From Streptomyces olivaceoviridis (lineage in GTDB: Bacteria > Actinomycetota > Actinomycetes > Streptomycetales > Streptomycetaceae): 64,000 bases of DNA. This document shows, piece after piece, positions 51,948 through 63,631 of the stretch. The notes under the pieces are model-generated. The model was not told where the DNA came from, searched no databases, and was given only the letters and a program-made list of their open reading frames with translations. The DNA is taken from assembly GCF_014650115.1 (NCBI RefSeq), contig NZ_BMUI01000002.1:186001-250000 (forward strand). Direction: 5' to 3'. The translations under genes and the position numbers were made by a program. Every line of letters begins with the position of its first letter. The first letter of the stretch is position 1.

Positions 51948-52511
51948 TCAGATCACCACCGCCGGCGTCACCGTCAACTGCTGGTAGCCGCCGCTCGCGT
52001 GGCGCACGGTGAGGAGCACCGCCGTGCCGGGGCGGGCCCGTCCGACGGCTCGGGCGAGGTCGGCGGCGGTGTCCACACGGGCCTGGCCCCACTGGAGGAC
52101 GACGTCCCCGCGGACCAGGCCCGCCGCGTAGCCGGGGCCGGGCACGTGCACGCCCACCACGAGGGCGCCCGCCTTCTCCGCGTCGGCGGCATCCACGCCC
52201 AGGACCGGGCCGGGCGGGGCGGGGACGGGCGCCGGCGGGGGCGTGGCCCTGGCCGAGGGCGCCGGCGCGGGCGGCGGGGCCTGGCGTCGCGGCTCGGCGA
52301 GTCTGCTCATGCCGATCACCGTGGCGCCGACCGTACCGATGCCGACGCCGGCTAGTACCAGCGCGGTGCCGGCGCACAGGCCGCACAGCAGGGTCCGCAG
52401 CCGCCGTCCGCGCCGGGGCACGGCGTGCGGGCGGTGGGCGGGGTCGGGGGTGTCGTCCTCCCGCCGGTCCTGACCGGGCATCGGCTTGGGACGCAACGCA
52501 GTCTGTTCCAT
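51948..52511 (-). CDS. Membrane-anchored PDZ-domain protein
   Basis: A 187-residue protein with one membrane span (LLCGLCAGTALVLAGVGIGT) after a basic cytoplasmic N-terminus, then a Pro/Ala-rich linker of about 30 residues. The last 85 residues form a PDZ domain: GALVVGVHVPGPGYAAGLVR, GDVVLQWGQARVDTAADLAR and GTAVLLTVRHASGGYQQLTV. It looks like an HtrA-type protease without its catalytic domain and may bind C-termini outside the membrane. GGAGGCGAGC precedes the ATG. Confidence 0.82.
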   Translation of the reverse strand: MEQTALRPKPMPGQDRREDDTPDPAHRPHAVPRRGRRLRTLLCGLCAGTALVLAGVGIGTVGATVIGMSRLAEPRRQAPPPAPAPSARATPPPAPVPAPPGPVLGVDAADAEKAGALVVGVHVPGPGYAAGLVRGDVVLQWGQARVDTAADLARAVGRARPGTAVLLTVRHASGGYQQLTVTPAVVI

Positions 52512-52653
52512 GGTTCGCTCGCCTCCGGGTGGTGCTCTACCCGGGGCGGTGGACCGCGACGAGACACGAAAGGGTGAGAATGCCCGGAGGGCGACGGAGG
52601 GTAGTCATAGCCGTCACGCCGACGCGTTCAGCGCACCCTTTCGGCCCGCCCTC

Positions 52654-54528
52654 TCAGCCCGTGTGGCCCTCGCCGTGGCCGCCGTGCGCCCCGCCGTGGT
52701 CGAACCTCAGGGCCTCGGGCGGCATGACGACGAAGGGCCGCATCATGCCCATGTCCTCGTGCTCCAGCAGATGGCAGTGGTACATGAACCGGCCGTACGC
52801 GCCGTCGAAGCGGCCCATGACCCGCAGCATCTGGTCGCCCGGCACCCGGAAGACGTCCTTGTGGCCCCGCTCGTTGGGCGCGAGCGGTATCTCCCGGCCG
52901 GCGTCGTACCGGATCGGGGTGCGGGTGCCGCCCACCGCCGGGTCGAAGCCGGAGACGTCGTACGCGTCCCGGCCGAGCAGCTGGAAGTCGGCCAGGTGGA
53001 TGTGCATGGGGTGCACGATGGGCGCGAGGTTGAGGAAGCTCCACTGCTCGTGGCTGCCCTCGCCGATCGTGAAGCCGAGCCCGTCGTTGAACGTCCGTGC
53101 GGTGCGCCGGTACGTCTTCGTGGTGCCGTCGGGTCCGGTGACCTGGACGATGCCCTCGGCCGGGAACGTCAGGCCGCTCGGGTCCTCGACCTCGGTCATC
53201 TCCCAGATCTCCGGGTGGCCGCCGGCCCCCTTGGTGGCGGGCGGGGTGAGCAGGACGAGCCGGTGGCCGTGGGGGGTGTCGTGGGTGAGTCGGCGGAAGG
53301 ACCCGGAGAGCACCTCGGGCAGTTCGAAGGTGTCCTCCGCACAGCTCTCCCGGACCCGGAACTCCAGCACAGCCGGACAGGGCACGTCTCCGGCCGGGTC
53401 GGGCACGCCCGCCGGCCGGCCGGGGCCCTTGTTCACCAGGCGCAGGGTCCGGCCCGCGAGTCCGCGGAAGTCCACCAGCAGGTCGAACCGCTCGGCGGGC
53501 GCGGCGGTCAGGGTCGGCAGCTCCGCGTCGAAGTCGACCGGCACCGGGCGCGGCAGCAGTCCGCCGTCGCTGCCGATCTGGTGGACGATCCCCGGCACCG
53601 GCTGGTCGTCCTCGTCGATGAGGACGAGTTCGAAGATGCGCGCGTTGGAGGCGTTGACCAGCCGGAACCGGTGCCACGCCGGGTCCACGTCGGCGTACGG
53701 CCAGATGCGGCCGTTGACCGTGGTGTACGGGCCGGTGAAGGGTATGGAGACCGGGTTGCCCGTCTCCGGGTTGCGCTGCTGGACGATCACCGTCTTGTGC
53801 AGCAGCCGGCCGTTGAGGCGGCCGTCCTCGTCGGTGTCGAGGTTGCGGTCGGCGACGATGAGCGGGATCTCCCGCTCGCCGGACGGCAGGTGGAGCGCGT
53901 CCTCCTCGTCGTCCCGGACGAGGTAGGTGCCGTACAGGCCCGCCATCACGTTCCACCGGGTGATGTTCATGGCGTGGTCGTGGTACCACCACTGCACCGC
54001 CTGGTGGTCGTTCGGGTACTCCGACAGCTGGGCGTCGCCGTGGCCGACGGCGTTGTCCGCCCAGCCGTCGTTGCCGCCGCCGGTCTGCGCGCCGTGCAGA
54101 TGGGTCACCGACCAGGCGGGCAGGGCGGCGACGTCCTTGTTCGGCTCGACGCCCTCGCGGCCGGGCTCGGTGGTGGCCTGCGGGCGGCCGTCCGTGCGCA
54201 GCGGCACCTCCACCGAGGTGACCGGGTACTCGCTGTCCTTGGGGATGCGGTTGGTCCAGGCGATGCGGACGCGCTGTCCCCGGCGCACCTCGATGGTCGG
54301 GCCCGGCACGTGTCCGTCGTAGCCCCACATCAGGGTCGGCGGCAGTTGCGGGTGCAGGCGCACCCAGGTCGGGCGCAGGGCGATCTCGGTCTCGCGCAGG
54401 ACGTCGTCCGCGGCGGGCCGCAGGACCGGCGGCACGGTCAACGGCGCCATGTACGGCGTCAGTTCGCGGGCCGCCGGTGCCTGCTCGCCCGTGGTCCGTC
54501 CGGTGAGCCTCTCGATGGTCTCGGTCAA
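52654..54528 (-). CDS. Multicopper oxidase, phenoxazinone-synthase type
   Basis: A 624-residue three-domain multicopper oxidase with no signal peptide, as in Streptomyces phenoxazinone synthase. All copper motifs are present: [46 protein letters not shown] and the C-terminal [20 protein letters not shown] with the T1 ligands and axial Met. It oxidises phenols or o-aminophenols with reduction of O2 to water. The start appears to be TTG (54526-54528), giving [10 protein letters not shown]; no better in-frame start lies nearby. The C-terminal tail is His/Gly-rich. It is downstream of and codirectional with geosmin synthase. Confidence 0.9.
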   Translation of the reverse strand: MTETIERLTGRTTGEQAPAARELTPYMAPLTVPPVLRPAADDVLRETEIALRPTWVRLHPQLPPTLMWGYDGHVPGPTIEVRRGQRVRIAWTNRIPKDSEYPVTSVEVPLRTDGRPQATTEPGREGVEPNKDVAALPAWSVTHLHGAQTGGGNDGWADNAVGHGDAQLSEYPNDHQAVQWWYHDHAMNITRWNVMAGLYGTYLVRDDEEDALHLPSGEREIPLIVADRNLDTDEDGRLNGRLLHKTVIVQQRNPETGNPVSIPFTGPYTTVNGRIWPYADVDPAWHRFRLVNASNARIFELVLIDEDDQPVPGIVHQIGSDGGLLPRPVPVDFDAELPTLTAAPAERFDLLVDFRGLAGRTLRLVNKGPGRPAGVPDPAGDVPCPAVLEFRVRESCAEDTFELPEVLSGSFRRLTHDTPHGHRLVLLTPPATKGAGGHPEIWEMTEVEDPSGLTFPAEGIVQVTGPDGTTKTYRRTARTFNDGLGFTIGEGSHEQWSFLNLAPIVHPMHIHLADFQLLGRDAYDVSGFDPAVGGTRTPIRYDAGREIPLAPNERGHKDVFRVPGDQMLRVMGRFDGAYGRFMYHCHLLEHEDMGMMRPFVVMPPEALRFDHGGAHGGHGEGHTG

Positions 54529-54642
54529 GGTAGAACACCCCCGTGTGTTCTGGCTCTGTTGTTCCCCTTACTCCACAAGACTCCCGAGGACTCACCGAAG
54601 TTCCCTGAATGCCCGATTCCGTACGCGGAGATTCGGCGACCG

Positions 54643-56805
<2,163 letters not shown>

Positions 56806-56858
56806 CTACCCGCGGCCCCGGACGCCCATCCAGCCGGCGGCACATGATCACACCATCG

Positions 56859-56873
56859 CGTGAACCGCTCACG
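56859..56873. promoter_or_regulatory. Inverted repeat in the geosmin/hydrolase divergent promoter
   Basis: CGTGA-ACCGC-TCACG is a perfect inverted repeat 63 bp upstream of the geosmin synthase ATG and 75 bp upstream of the divergent hydrolase. GTGA/TCAC arms recall Crp-family sites, but the spacing is 5 rather than 6, so the binding protein is unknown. Confidence 0.4.
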
Positions 56874-56948
56874 AAACCGGGAACTCCGGTGGGCGGTTGT
56901 GGCGTTGGGCGCCTTGCCGTGTCCGCGCGCGGGGGCCACGGTAGGCGC

Positions 56949-57749
56949 ATGACCTCCTTCGTGCTGCCCCATGAGGTGCACGGCGACGGCGCCCACAAGG
57001 TGTTCGCCGTGCACGGCTGGTTCGCCGACCGGTCCGCCTACGCGGCCGTCCTGCCGGACCTGGACCGCGTGTCCTTCAGCTATGCGCTGGTGGACCTGCG
57101 GGGTTACGGCGAGGCCCGGGACGCCACGGGCTCGTACACGACGGCCGAGGCGGCCGTGGACCTGGTGGAGCTGGCGGACCGGCTCGGCTGGGACCGGTTC
57201 TCGGTGGTCGGGCACTCGATGGGGGGCGCGGTGGCGCAGCGGCTGCTCGCCGTCGCCCCGCACCGCCTGCGCCGGATCGCCGGCGTCTCCCCCGTGCCGG
57301 CCTCCGGAATGCCGCTGGCCGGCGAGCAGGCCGCGCTGTTCGCGGACGCGGCGCACCGGGCGGAGAACCGGCGCGCGATCATCGACGTCACCACCGGGGG
57401 CCGCCGGCCCGCCGCCTGGCTGGACCGGATGGTCGCCCGCTCGCTGGAGCGCAGCGACCCGAAGGCGTTCCGGGCCTGGCTGGAGTCGTGGGCGGGCGAG
57501 GACTTCACCGCCGACGTCGTGGGCAGCGAGGTACCGGCGCTGGCCGTGGCCGGCGCGCTGGATCCGGCGCTGTCCCCGGAGGTCATGCGGCAGACCTGGC
57601 TGTCCTGGTACCCCCGCGCGGAGCTGACCGTGCTGCCGGGCGCCGGTCACTACGCGATGGACGAGGCCCCGCTGGACCTGGTCCGTGCCGTCGAGGACTT
57701 CCTGCGGGCCGACGACGCGGGTGACCCCCGGGCGGGCGGGGCGGCGTGA
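56949..57749 (+). CDS. Alpha/beta hydrolase
   Basis: A 266-residue hydrolase. KVFAVHGWFADRSAYAAVLP contains the oxyanion HGW motif, FSVVGHSMGGAVAQRLLAVA the nucleophile elbow (GHSMG, Ser), ALAVAGALDPALSPEVMRQT the acid Asp and LPGAGHYAMDEAPLDLVRAV the catalytic His, so the triad is complete. It likely hydrolyses an ester, lactone or similar small molecule in the cytoplasm. The stop codon overlaps the GTG of the P450 gene, so the two are translationally coupled and may act on one substrate. ATG 56949 matches the family start; no strong Shine-Dalgarno sequence is visible. Confidence 0.88.
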   Translation: MTSFVLPHEVHGDGAHKVFAVHGWFADRSAYAAVLPDLDRVSFSYALVDLRGYGEARDATGSYTTAEAAVDLVELADRLGWDRFSVVGHSMGGAVAQRLLAVAPHRLRRIAGVSPVPASGMPLAGEQAALFADAAHRAENRRAIIDVTTGGRRPAAWLDRMVARSLERSDPKAFRAWLESWAGEDFTADVVGSEVPALAVAGALDPALSPEVMRQTWLSWYPRAELTVLPGAGHYAMDEAPLDLVRAVEDFLRADDAGDPRAGGAA

Positions 57750-59011
57750 GCGTGCGGGAGGCGCCACCGGTCCCGGACGTCTTCGATCCGCGCCGGTACG
57801 CCGACGGGGTGCCCCACGACGACTACCGCGTGCTGCGCGACCACCATCCGGTGGCCTGGCAGGAGGAACCGGAGGTGCTGGGCTGGCCGGCCGGGCCCGG
57901 GTTCTGGGCGGTGACCCGGCACGCGGATGTCGTGCGCGTGCTGAAGGACGCGGGGACGTACTCGTCGTACGTCGGCGCGACCCAGATCCGCGACCCGGAC
58001 CCCGGGGACCTGCCGTTCATCCGGCGGATGATGCTCAACCAGGACCCGCCGGGGCACGGGCGGCTGCGGCGGCTGGTGAGCCGCGCCTTCACGCCGGGGC
58101 GCGTGGACCGGTTCGCGGCGGTCGCCCGGGAGCGGGCGCGCACGCTGCTCGCGGGCGCCCTGGAGGCGGCACGGGCGGGGGACGGCACGGTGGACCTGGT
58201 GTCCGCCGTCACCGACGAGTACGCCCTGCTGAATCTGGCGGATCTGCTGGGCGTCCCGGAGAGCGACCGGCGGCTGCTGCTGCGCTGGACGCAGCGGGTC
58301 ATCGGCTACCAGGACCCGGACGAGGCCGGTCCCCCGGTGCTGGACGGGGCGGGCAGACCGGTGAACCCGCGGTCACCGGCGATGCTGGCGGACATGTTCG
58401 CCTACGCCGGACAGTTGGCCGCGTACAAGAGGCGGTATCCCGCGGACGACATCATGACGACACTCGCCCACGACGCCGAACTCGCCGAAGCCGAGCTGGA
58501 GATGTTCTTCTTCCTGCTCACCGTGGCGGGCAACGACACCGTGCGCGGCGCGGCCCCGGGCGGGCTGCTGGCGCTGGCGGAGCACCCGGAGGCGTACGAG
58601 CCGCTGCGCGCCGGGAAGGCGGCCGTGCCGTCCGCCGTCGACGAGTTGCTGCGCTGGCATCCGCCCGTGCTGACCTTCCGCCGGACGGCCGTGCGGGACA
58701 CCGAGCTGGCGGGCCGCGCGATCCGGGCGGGCGACAAGGTCGTGGTGTTCCACGCCTCGGCCAACCGCGACGAGCGCGTCTTCGCCGCTCCCGACCGGCT
58801 CGATCTCACCCGCTCCCCCAATCCGCACGTCTCCTTCGGGGACGGCCCGCACGTGTGCCTCGGCGCTCACTTCGCCCGGCTGCAACTGCGGCTGCTCCAC
58901 GAGGAGGTACTGCGCGTCCTGCCCGGACCGCCGCGTCTCGCCGGGCCGCCCGGGCGGCTGGTGTCGAACTTCATCAACGGCATCAAGTCGCTGCCGCTGC
59001 ACCTCACCTGA
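57746..59011 (+). CDS. Cytochrome P450
   Basis: A 421-residue class-I P450. The heme loop is SFGDGPHVCLGAHFARLQLR with the Cys ligand, the K-helix ExxR is in DELLRWHPPV, and the I-helix reads FFLLTVAGNDTVRGAAPGGL, where the usual second Thr of AGxxTT is Val. The overall look (MMLNQDPPGHGRLRRLVSRA, DIMTTLAHDAE) is nearest the CYP125/CYP124/CYP142-like steroid and lipid hydroxylases. It needs ferredoxin and reductase from elsewhere. GTG 57746 overlaps the hydrolase stop codon (GTGA). Its 3' end overlaps the convergent ARMT1-type gene by 8 bp. Confidence 0.93.
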   Translation: MSVREAPPVPDVFDPRRYADGVPHDDYRVLRDHHPVAWQEEPEVLGWPAGPGFWAVTRHADVVRVLKDAGTYSSYVGATQIRDPDPGDLPFIRRMMLNQDPPGHGRLRRLVSRAFTPGRVDRFAAVARERARTLLAGALEAARAGDGTVDLVSAVTDEYALLNLADLLGVPESDRRLLLRWTQRVIGYQDPDEAGPPVLDGAGRPVNPRSPAMLADMFAYAGQLAAYKRRYPADDIMTTLAHDAELAEAELEMFFFLLTVAGNDTVRGAAPGGLLALAEHPEAYEPLRAGKAAVPSAVDELLRWHPPVLTFRRTAVRDTELAGRAIRAGDKVVVFHASANRDERVFAAPDRLDLTRSPNPHVSFGDGPHVCLGAHFARLQLRLLHEEVLRVLPGPPRLAGPPGRLVSNFINGIKSLPLHLT

Positions 59012-60209
59012 CCGGCTCTTTCCCGACACCCTTCGGGTCGGTCTGGATCAGCGCGTGCGTGCCCCTGGTCCGCCAGCTCTGTCCCTCGGCCGCCACCAGT
59101 TCGGCCTCGGTCGTCGCGGACAGGCCGGTGATCACATCGGACTTGAGGGTGCGCAGGGCGGCGACCGGACCGGGGAAGTACGCGGTCGTCTCCCGGAAGG
59201 GCGTGGTGGGCGGCCAGAGCCGGTCGCCCACCAGGCGGCGGTAGTTGAGGTCGCCCTTGACGATGGTCAGCGTGGCCGCGGCGAACTCGGCGCGCAGGTC
59301 CTCCGGCATGGCCGCGTACGGCAGCGGGGCGCAGGAGAAGGGGTGGGCGCGGACGGTGAGCCGGCCGTCGGCCATGGCCGACCAGAGCAGGCGCCCGTAG
59401 TCGGCGGCCGTCCCGTGGGCCGCGCGCAGCCGGTGCAGCGCGTCGACCACGTCGGCGGTGGTGGCGTCGGAGACGTAGTACGGGTACGGCTTGACGTGCA
59501 GCACCGCTCGGGCGGTCCGGCCCTCGGCGAGGAGATGGGCGATCAGCAGGAGGTCGGGGACGAGTTCGCGGCCCGCGTTGTCCGCGACGAGCACGAGCGT
59601 GCCGGTTCCGGCGGGCGGCAGCAGCGACCACAGGGTCTCGCTGTCGTCGGCGACCAGCGCGGGGGCGGGTTCGCGGGCCTGGGCGCCCGCGGCGGAGAGC
59701 CGGAAGCCGAGGTCGGCGCGGTTGCCCCAGAGCGAGCCGTGCAGCAGGGCGCGCGCCCGCTCGTTCTCCGGCAGGTCCCGCAGGCCGTCCAGGGCGGCCA
59801 GTTCCTCGTCGGTCTCCGGGGCGTCGAGTTCGGCGCGTTTGAAGGGGCGGAAGGGGTCGATGCCCTGCCAGGCGCCCGGCCCGAACCAGCCGGCGGCGTC
59901 AAGCAGCCGGCGGTAGAAGTAGCTCTCGGCCCACAGCCAGGGCACGTCGTACCAGGACCGCCCGGCGTACTCGGCGAGGCCCCAGTCGTGCCACCGGTCC
60001 CGGTCCGGGGCGTCGGCGGGCAGCGGTTCGACGGTCCCCTCGGTGCAGCTCTTCAGCAGCTCGTCCAGCGCCGTGTGCTGCCCGGGGCCGTACGGGAAGG
60101 CGTCCCGTACCTGCCGGATGATCGCGGGGTGCCGTTCGGCCAGCACGCTGTGCGGGAACGAACCGGGTTCGTTGCCGAGGATCACGGGTGCGAAGGGGAT
60201 GTCGGGCAT
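59004..60209 (-). CDS. ARMT1/DUF89-type damage-control phosphatase
   Basis: A 401-residue protein of the DUF89 / ARMT1 damage-control phosphatase family. FAPVILGNEPGSFPHSVLAE and RHPAIIRQVRDAFPYGPG form the helical start. LVLVADNAGRELVPDLLLIA holds the conserved DNxGxE metal-site motif. VLHVKPYPYYVSDATTADVV, ATLTIVKGDLNYRRLVGD and LRTLKSDVITGLSA (KGDLNYR and K-S-D) are further signatures. Family members dephosphorylate damaged phospho-metabolites such as sugar phosphates with Mn, Co or Ni. ATG 60209 is chosen for its match to the family N-terminus. It is followed, convergently, by the P450 gene. Confidence 0.88.
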   Translation of the reverse strand: MPDIPFAPVILGNEPGSFPHSVLAERHPAIIRQVRDAFPYGPGQHTALDELLKSCTEGTVEPLPADAPDRDRWHDWGLAEYAGRSWYDVPWLWAESYFYRRLLDAAGWFGPGAWQGIDPFRPFKRAELDAPETDEELAALDGLRDLPENERARALLHGSLWGNRADLGFRLSAAGAQAREPAPALVADDSETLWSLLPPAGTGTLVLVADNAGRELVPDLLLIAHLLAEGRTARAVLHVKPYPYYVSDATTADVVDALHRLRAAHGTAADYGRLLWSAMADGRLTVRAHPFSCAPLPYAAMPEDLRAEFAAATLTIVKGDLNYRRLVGDRLWPPTTPFRETTAYFPGPVAALRTLKSDVITGLSATTEAELVAAEGQSWRTRGTHALIQTDPKGVGKEPVR

Positions 60210-60231
60210 GTCCGTCACCGTATCGCGGGCG

Positions 60232-60879
60232 TCAGGCGATGCGGATCTCCCGCTCCAGCTGCGTGGCGAGGGTGACATAGCGGGGGCGGCGGTGCACCGG
60301 GACGAGTCCGCGGACCATGAGGTGCCACATCTCGGCGACCCTGCGCGGCAGCCGTCCGACCGGTTCGAGCGAGCGGCCGGCGACCCGGGTGCCGATGAAG
60401 AAGCAGACGAGGGAGTGGGCGACGACGCCGACGTCGAGATCGCCGTGCACGTCGGCTTCCCGGACGGCTCCGGTGAACTTGCGGGTGGCGAAGTCGAGCC
60501 ACTCGGTGAACGGGTGCCGCAGCGGCGGCCGTACGGCGATGTCCGCGGCGGCCAGGCGGAGTCCGGCGCGCGGTACCGGGTCCTCCACGGCGAGCCGGGC
60601 GATCCCGAACGTGGTGCGCATCAGGGCCTCCAGCGAGGAGCCGCCACGGCTCTCGACGTCGGCCACGAGCTGCCGCGCGGCCTTGTCCTGGAGTTCCAGG
60701 ATGGCGTGGGCGAGATCCTCCTTGGCGGCGAAGTGGAAGTACAGGGCGCCCTTGGTGACCTTCGCGTGTGCGACGATGTCGCTCAGGCTGGTGGACTCGT
60801 ATCCGTGCCGGTCGATCAGATCGGCGGCGGCCGTGATGATCGTCGCCCGGGTCTGTTCGGCACGTAACTGCCTTGGCAT
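60232..60879 (-). CDS. cprB: Gamma-butyrolactone receptor-type TetR regulator, with TTA codon
   Basis: A 215-residue TetR regulator of the ArpA/ScbR/CprB group. The DNA-binding part RAEQTRATIITAAADLIDRH and YESTSLSDIVAHAKVTKGAL with YFHFAAKEDLAHAI is diagnostic, and GLRLAAADIAVRPPLRHPFT with EMWHLMVRGLVPVHRRPRYV closely follows CprB, which is also 215 residues. It should repress targets until a butyrolactone-like ligand binds. No butyrolactone synthase gene is adjacent. Codon 5 is TTA (60865-60867), so translation should need the bldA t[11 protein letters not shown] precedes ATG 60879. An ARE-like site lies just upstream. The name is by family resemblance and neighbourhood with geoA. Confidence 0.85.
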   Translation of the reverse strand: MPRQLRAEQTRATIITAAADLIDRHGYESTSLSDIVAHAKVTKGALYFHFAAKEDLAHAILELQDKAARQLVADVESRGGSSLEALMRTTFGIARLAVEDPVPRAGLRLAAADIAVRPPLRHPFTEWLDFATRKFTGAVREADVHGDLDVGVVAHSLVCFFIGTRVAGRSLEPVGRLPRRVAEMWHLMVRGLVPVHRRPRYVTLATQLEREIRIA

Positions 60880-60907
60880 CCTGGACTCCCTCCTCGCGCT
60901 CAAAAAG

Positions 60908-60927
60908 AACAGGACATGCGGTTTGTT
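60908..60927 (-). promoter_or_regulatory. ARE-like autoregulatory site upstream of cprB
   Basis: AACAGGACATGCGGTTTGTT has the partly symmetric AACA...TGTT arms and CGGTTTGTT half-site typical of autoregulatory elements bound by butyrolactone receptors. It lies 29-48 bp before the cprB start, consistent with autorepression. Recognition is from memory of ARE consensus sequences. Confidence 0.6.
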
Positions 60928-61311
60928 TCTGACTCGTTGCATACGATAACTCACCGAGAGGCAACGGGAGTCCGGCGGACCACGCGCGCGGTACGACACG
61001 TGTCATCGCCCCGCTCGCCGCCGGCCGGGTGCTCCGCACCTCTTCAACGGGCGAGACCTCATGGTTTCCCCTTCGTCGCCGGCCGCTGTCCGGGAGCCCC
61101 GGGGCGGCGGGCGCCGCCCCATGATCGCCACGATACGAGGCGGACGGCCGACTCCTCAATGGGATGTGGAAGCAGGCGCAAAACAGCCGAACCGGTCGGT
61201 GCTTTCACGCCCCCCGCGCGCGGGTGCGCCGGACCGGCTGAACACGGCGGCCGGCGGGGCCGTACTGGACGCGCAAGCCCCGTTCCCCGCGCCCGTCGAG
61301 GAGACGCCCGG
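60928..61311. other. Intergenic stretch upstream of AA10 gene
   Basis: About 380 bp between cprB and the AA10 monooxygenase gene. Near 60938-60950 an AT-rich GTTGCATACGATAAC region may hold the cprB promoter. The rest is GC-rich and I see no gene or clear signal in it. Confidence 0.4.
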
Positions 61312-62280
61312 ATGACTCGGATGACTCGAACGACCGCCCGCCTGGGCGTCAGGACGGCCGCCGCGACGGCACCGCTCCTGCTCCTGCCGTGGGCGGCGGG
61401 GCCCGCCCAGGCGCACGGAGCCCCCACGGACCCGGTCAGCCGGGTCTACGCCTGCTCGCCCGAGGGGGGCGCCGCCCGGACGCCGGCCTGCCGCGCGGCG
61501 ATCGCGGCGAACGGCGGTCCGTTCACCGCCTGGGACAACCTGCGTGTGGCGGGGGTGGCGGGCCGCGACCGGCAGGTGATCCCGGACGGCGGACTGTGCA
61601 GCGGGAACCTGCCGGCGTACCGGGGCCTGGACCTGGCCCGGCGGGACTGGCCGGCGACGCGGCTGACACCGGGCGGCCACCTGACACTGACCTACGCGTC
61701 GACCATCGCGCACACGGGCACGTTCAAGCTGTACCTGACCAAGCCGGGTTACGATCCCTCACGGCCGCTGACGTGGTCCGACCTGCCCGCGCGACCCTTC
61801 GCCGAGGTCACGGACCCGCCGCTGCGGAACGGGGCGTACCGCCTGAACGCGACGCTCCCCGCGGACCGGACGGGCCGTCAGGTGCTCTACACCGTCTGGC
61901 AGAACAGCAGCACGCCGGACACGTACTACGCGTGCTCCGACGTGGTCTTCCCGGAGCGCGCGAAATCCGCCGGGGCGGCGAGGTCCGCTCGGCCCGCACC
62001 GACGGCGAGTTCACCGGATACGCAGGCCGCATCTGGTGCGTCGGCCGCACCGGCCCCATCGGAGCCGGGTTCCCCGGTGGCGGGTTCGACCGGCCGGTCG
62101 ACGAGCGACGGCGGTGACCGGGCCGAGGCTGCCGTGCACGGCGGAACGCCGGTCGCACAGACCACGCACGGCGGGTCGGGCCCCTCGGCGCCGCTACTGG
62201 CGGGCGGCGCCGCCGCGGTGCTGCTGCTCACCGGGGGCGCCGCCCTCACTCTGCGGCTACGGCGTCTACGACGACGCTGA
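61312..62280 (+). CDS. Membrane-anchored AA10 lytic polysaccharide monooxygenase
   Basis: A 322-residue exported protein. The signal peptide ends GPAQA before His 35, so the mature protein begins HGAPTDPVSR with the N-terminal His of the copper brace. The second brace His is likely His 134 in YASTIAHTGTFKLYLTKPGY. The AA10/CBM33 domain runs to about residue 225 (VLYTVWQNSSTPDTYYACSD). A Ser/Ala/Pro-rich linker of about 65 residues follows, then a membrane span (PLLAGGAAAVLLLTGGAALT) and a basic tail (RLRRLRRR), so the enzyme stays on the cell surface. AA10 enzymes oxidise chitin or cellulose. ATG 61312 follows GAGGAGA. MTRMTR at the start reflects a 9-bp duplication. Confidence 0.88.
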   Translation: MTRMTRTTARLGVRTAAATAPLLLLPWAAGPAQAHGAPTDPVSRVYACSPEGGAARTPACRAAIAANGGPFTAWDNLRVAGVAGRDRQVIPDGGLCSGNLPAYRGLDLARRDWPATRLTPGGHLTLTYASTIAHTGTFKLYLTKPGYDPSRPLTWSDLPARPFAEVTDPPLRNGAYRLNATLPADRTGRQVLYTVWQNSSTPDTYYACSDVVFPERAKSAGAARSARPAPTASSPDTQAASGASAAPAPSEPGSPVAGSTGRSTSDGGDRAEAAVHGGTPVAQTTHGGSGPSAPLLAGGAAAVLLLTGGAALTLRLRRLRRR

Positions 62281-62298
62281 AGCGCGCGATCCGGTCGG

Positions 62299-63045
<747 letters not shown>

Positions 63046-63428
63046 TCACGCCTTCTCCGTACGCGGCGGACCCGCGACGGCGGCACACCGGACACCGGCC
63101 GAAGGCCTCGGGGGAAGACCTCCGGCCGGGCCGGGTACAGGGGCGGCCTGGCACGGAGAGAACGAGGGAAGTGACCGTGCCGGAGCCGCACTGAGAGGTG
63201 GAGCGGTTGCCGTGACAGGGCCGGGAACGCGGCCGGTGCCGCAGGAGGGACGCGGCGGATGCCACGTCTGACGCGAACGGGTGCCGCTTGCTGGATCCGG
63301 CGCCACGGATCCGGGGAAACAGGGGAAGTTGTAGACCTGATCAACCGTCAGGGTCAAGTGGTCGAAGGGTAGTTGGGCCTGCCCAGTTGCGGTCCGTGCA
63401 CATCCGACACCCTTTTTTCACATCTCCC

Positions 63429-63458
63429 TTGACCCTTGAAAGTAACCGGCGGTAACTT
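63429..63458 (+). promoter_or_regulatory. DUF6230 gene promoter overlapped by a 19-bp palindrome
   Basis: TTGACC (63429-63434), a 17-bp spacer and GTAACT (63452-63457) fit a housekeeping promoter. AAGTAACCG-G-CGGTAACTT (63440-63458) is a palindrome with one mismatch pair covering the spacer and -10, where a repressor would block transcription. Confidence 0.6.
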
Positions 63459-63574
63459 CCTCGAAGGCTACTGCCGCGTAACGAGAAATCCCTCGCGCCC
63501 TCCGGGAGTTGCGAGGAGGCGTGCGCGGCATCCGCTGTCCGCGCCAGGACACCGCGCCACTGAAGCCCAACCCG

Positions 63575-63619
63575 CATTGATCCGCGCTCCATTGATCCGC
63601 GCCCCATTGATCCGCGCCC
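63575..63619. repeat. Three tandem 15-bp units before the DUF6230 gene
   Basis: CATTGATCCGCGCTC is followed by two exact copies of CATTGATCCGCGCCC, ending 12 bp before the start codon. The repeat therefore lies in the 5' untranslated leader. Confidence 0.9.
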
Positions 63620-63631
63620 ACGGGAGCAGAC

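Noticed and set aside
63046..63357. Minus-strand frame upstream of the secreted-protein gene
   Set aside because: Its start would be the TTG of a promoter -35 box, and the sequence is Pro/Arg-rich without motifs.
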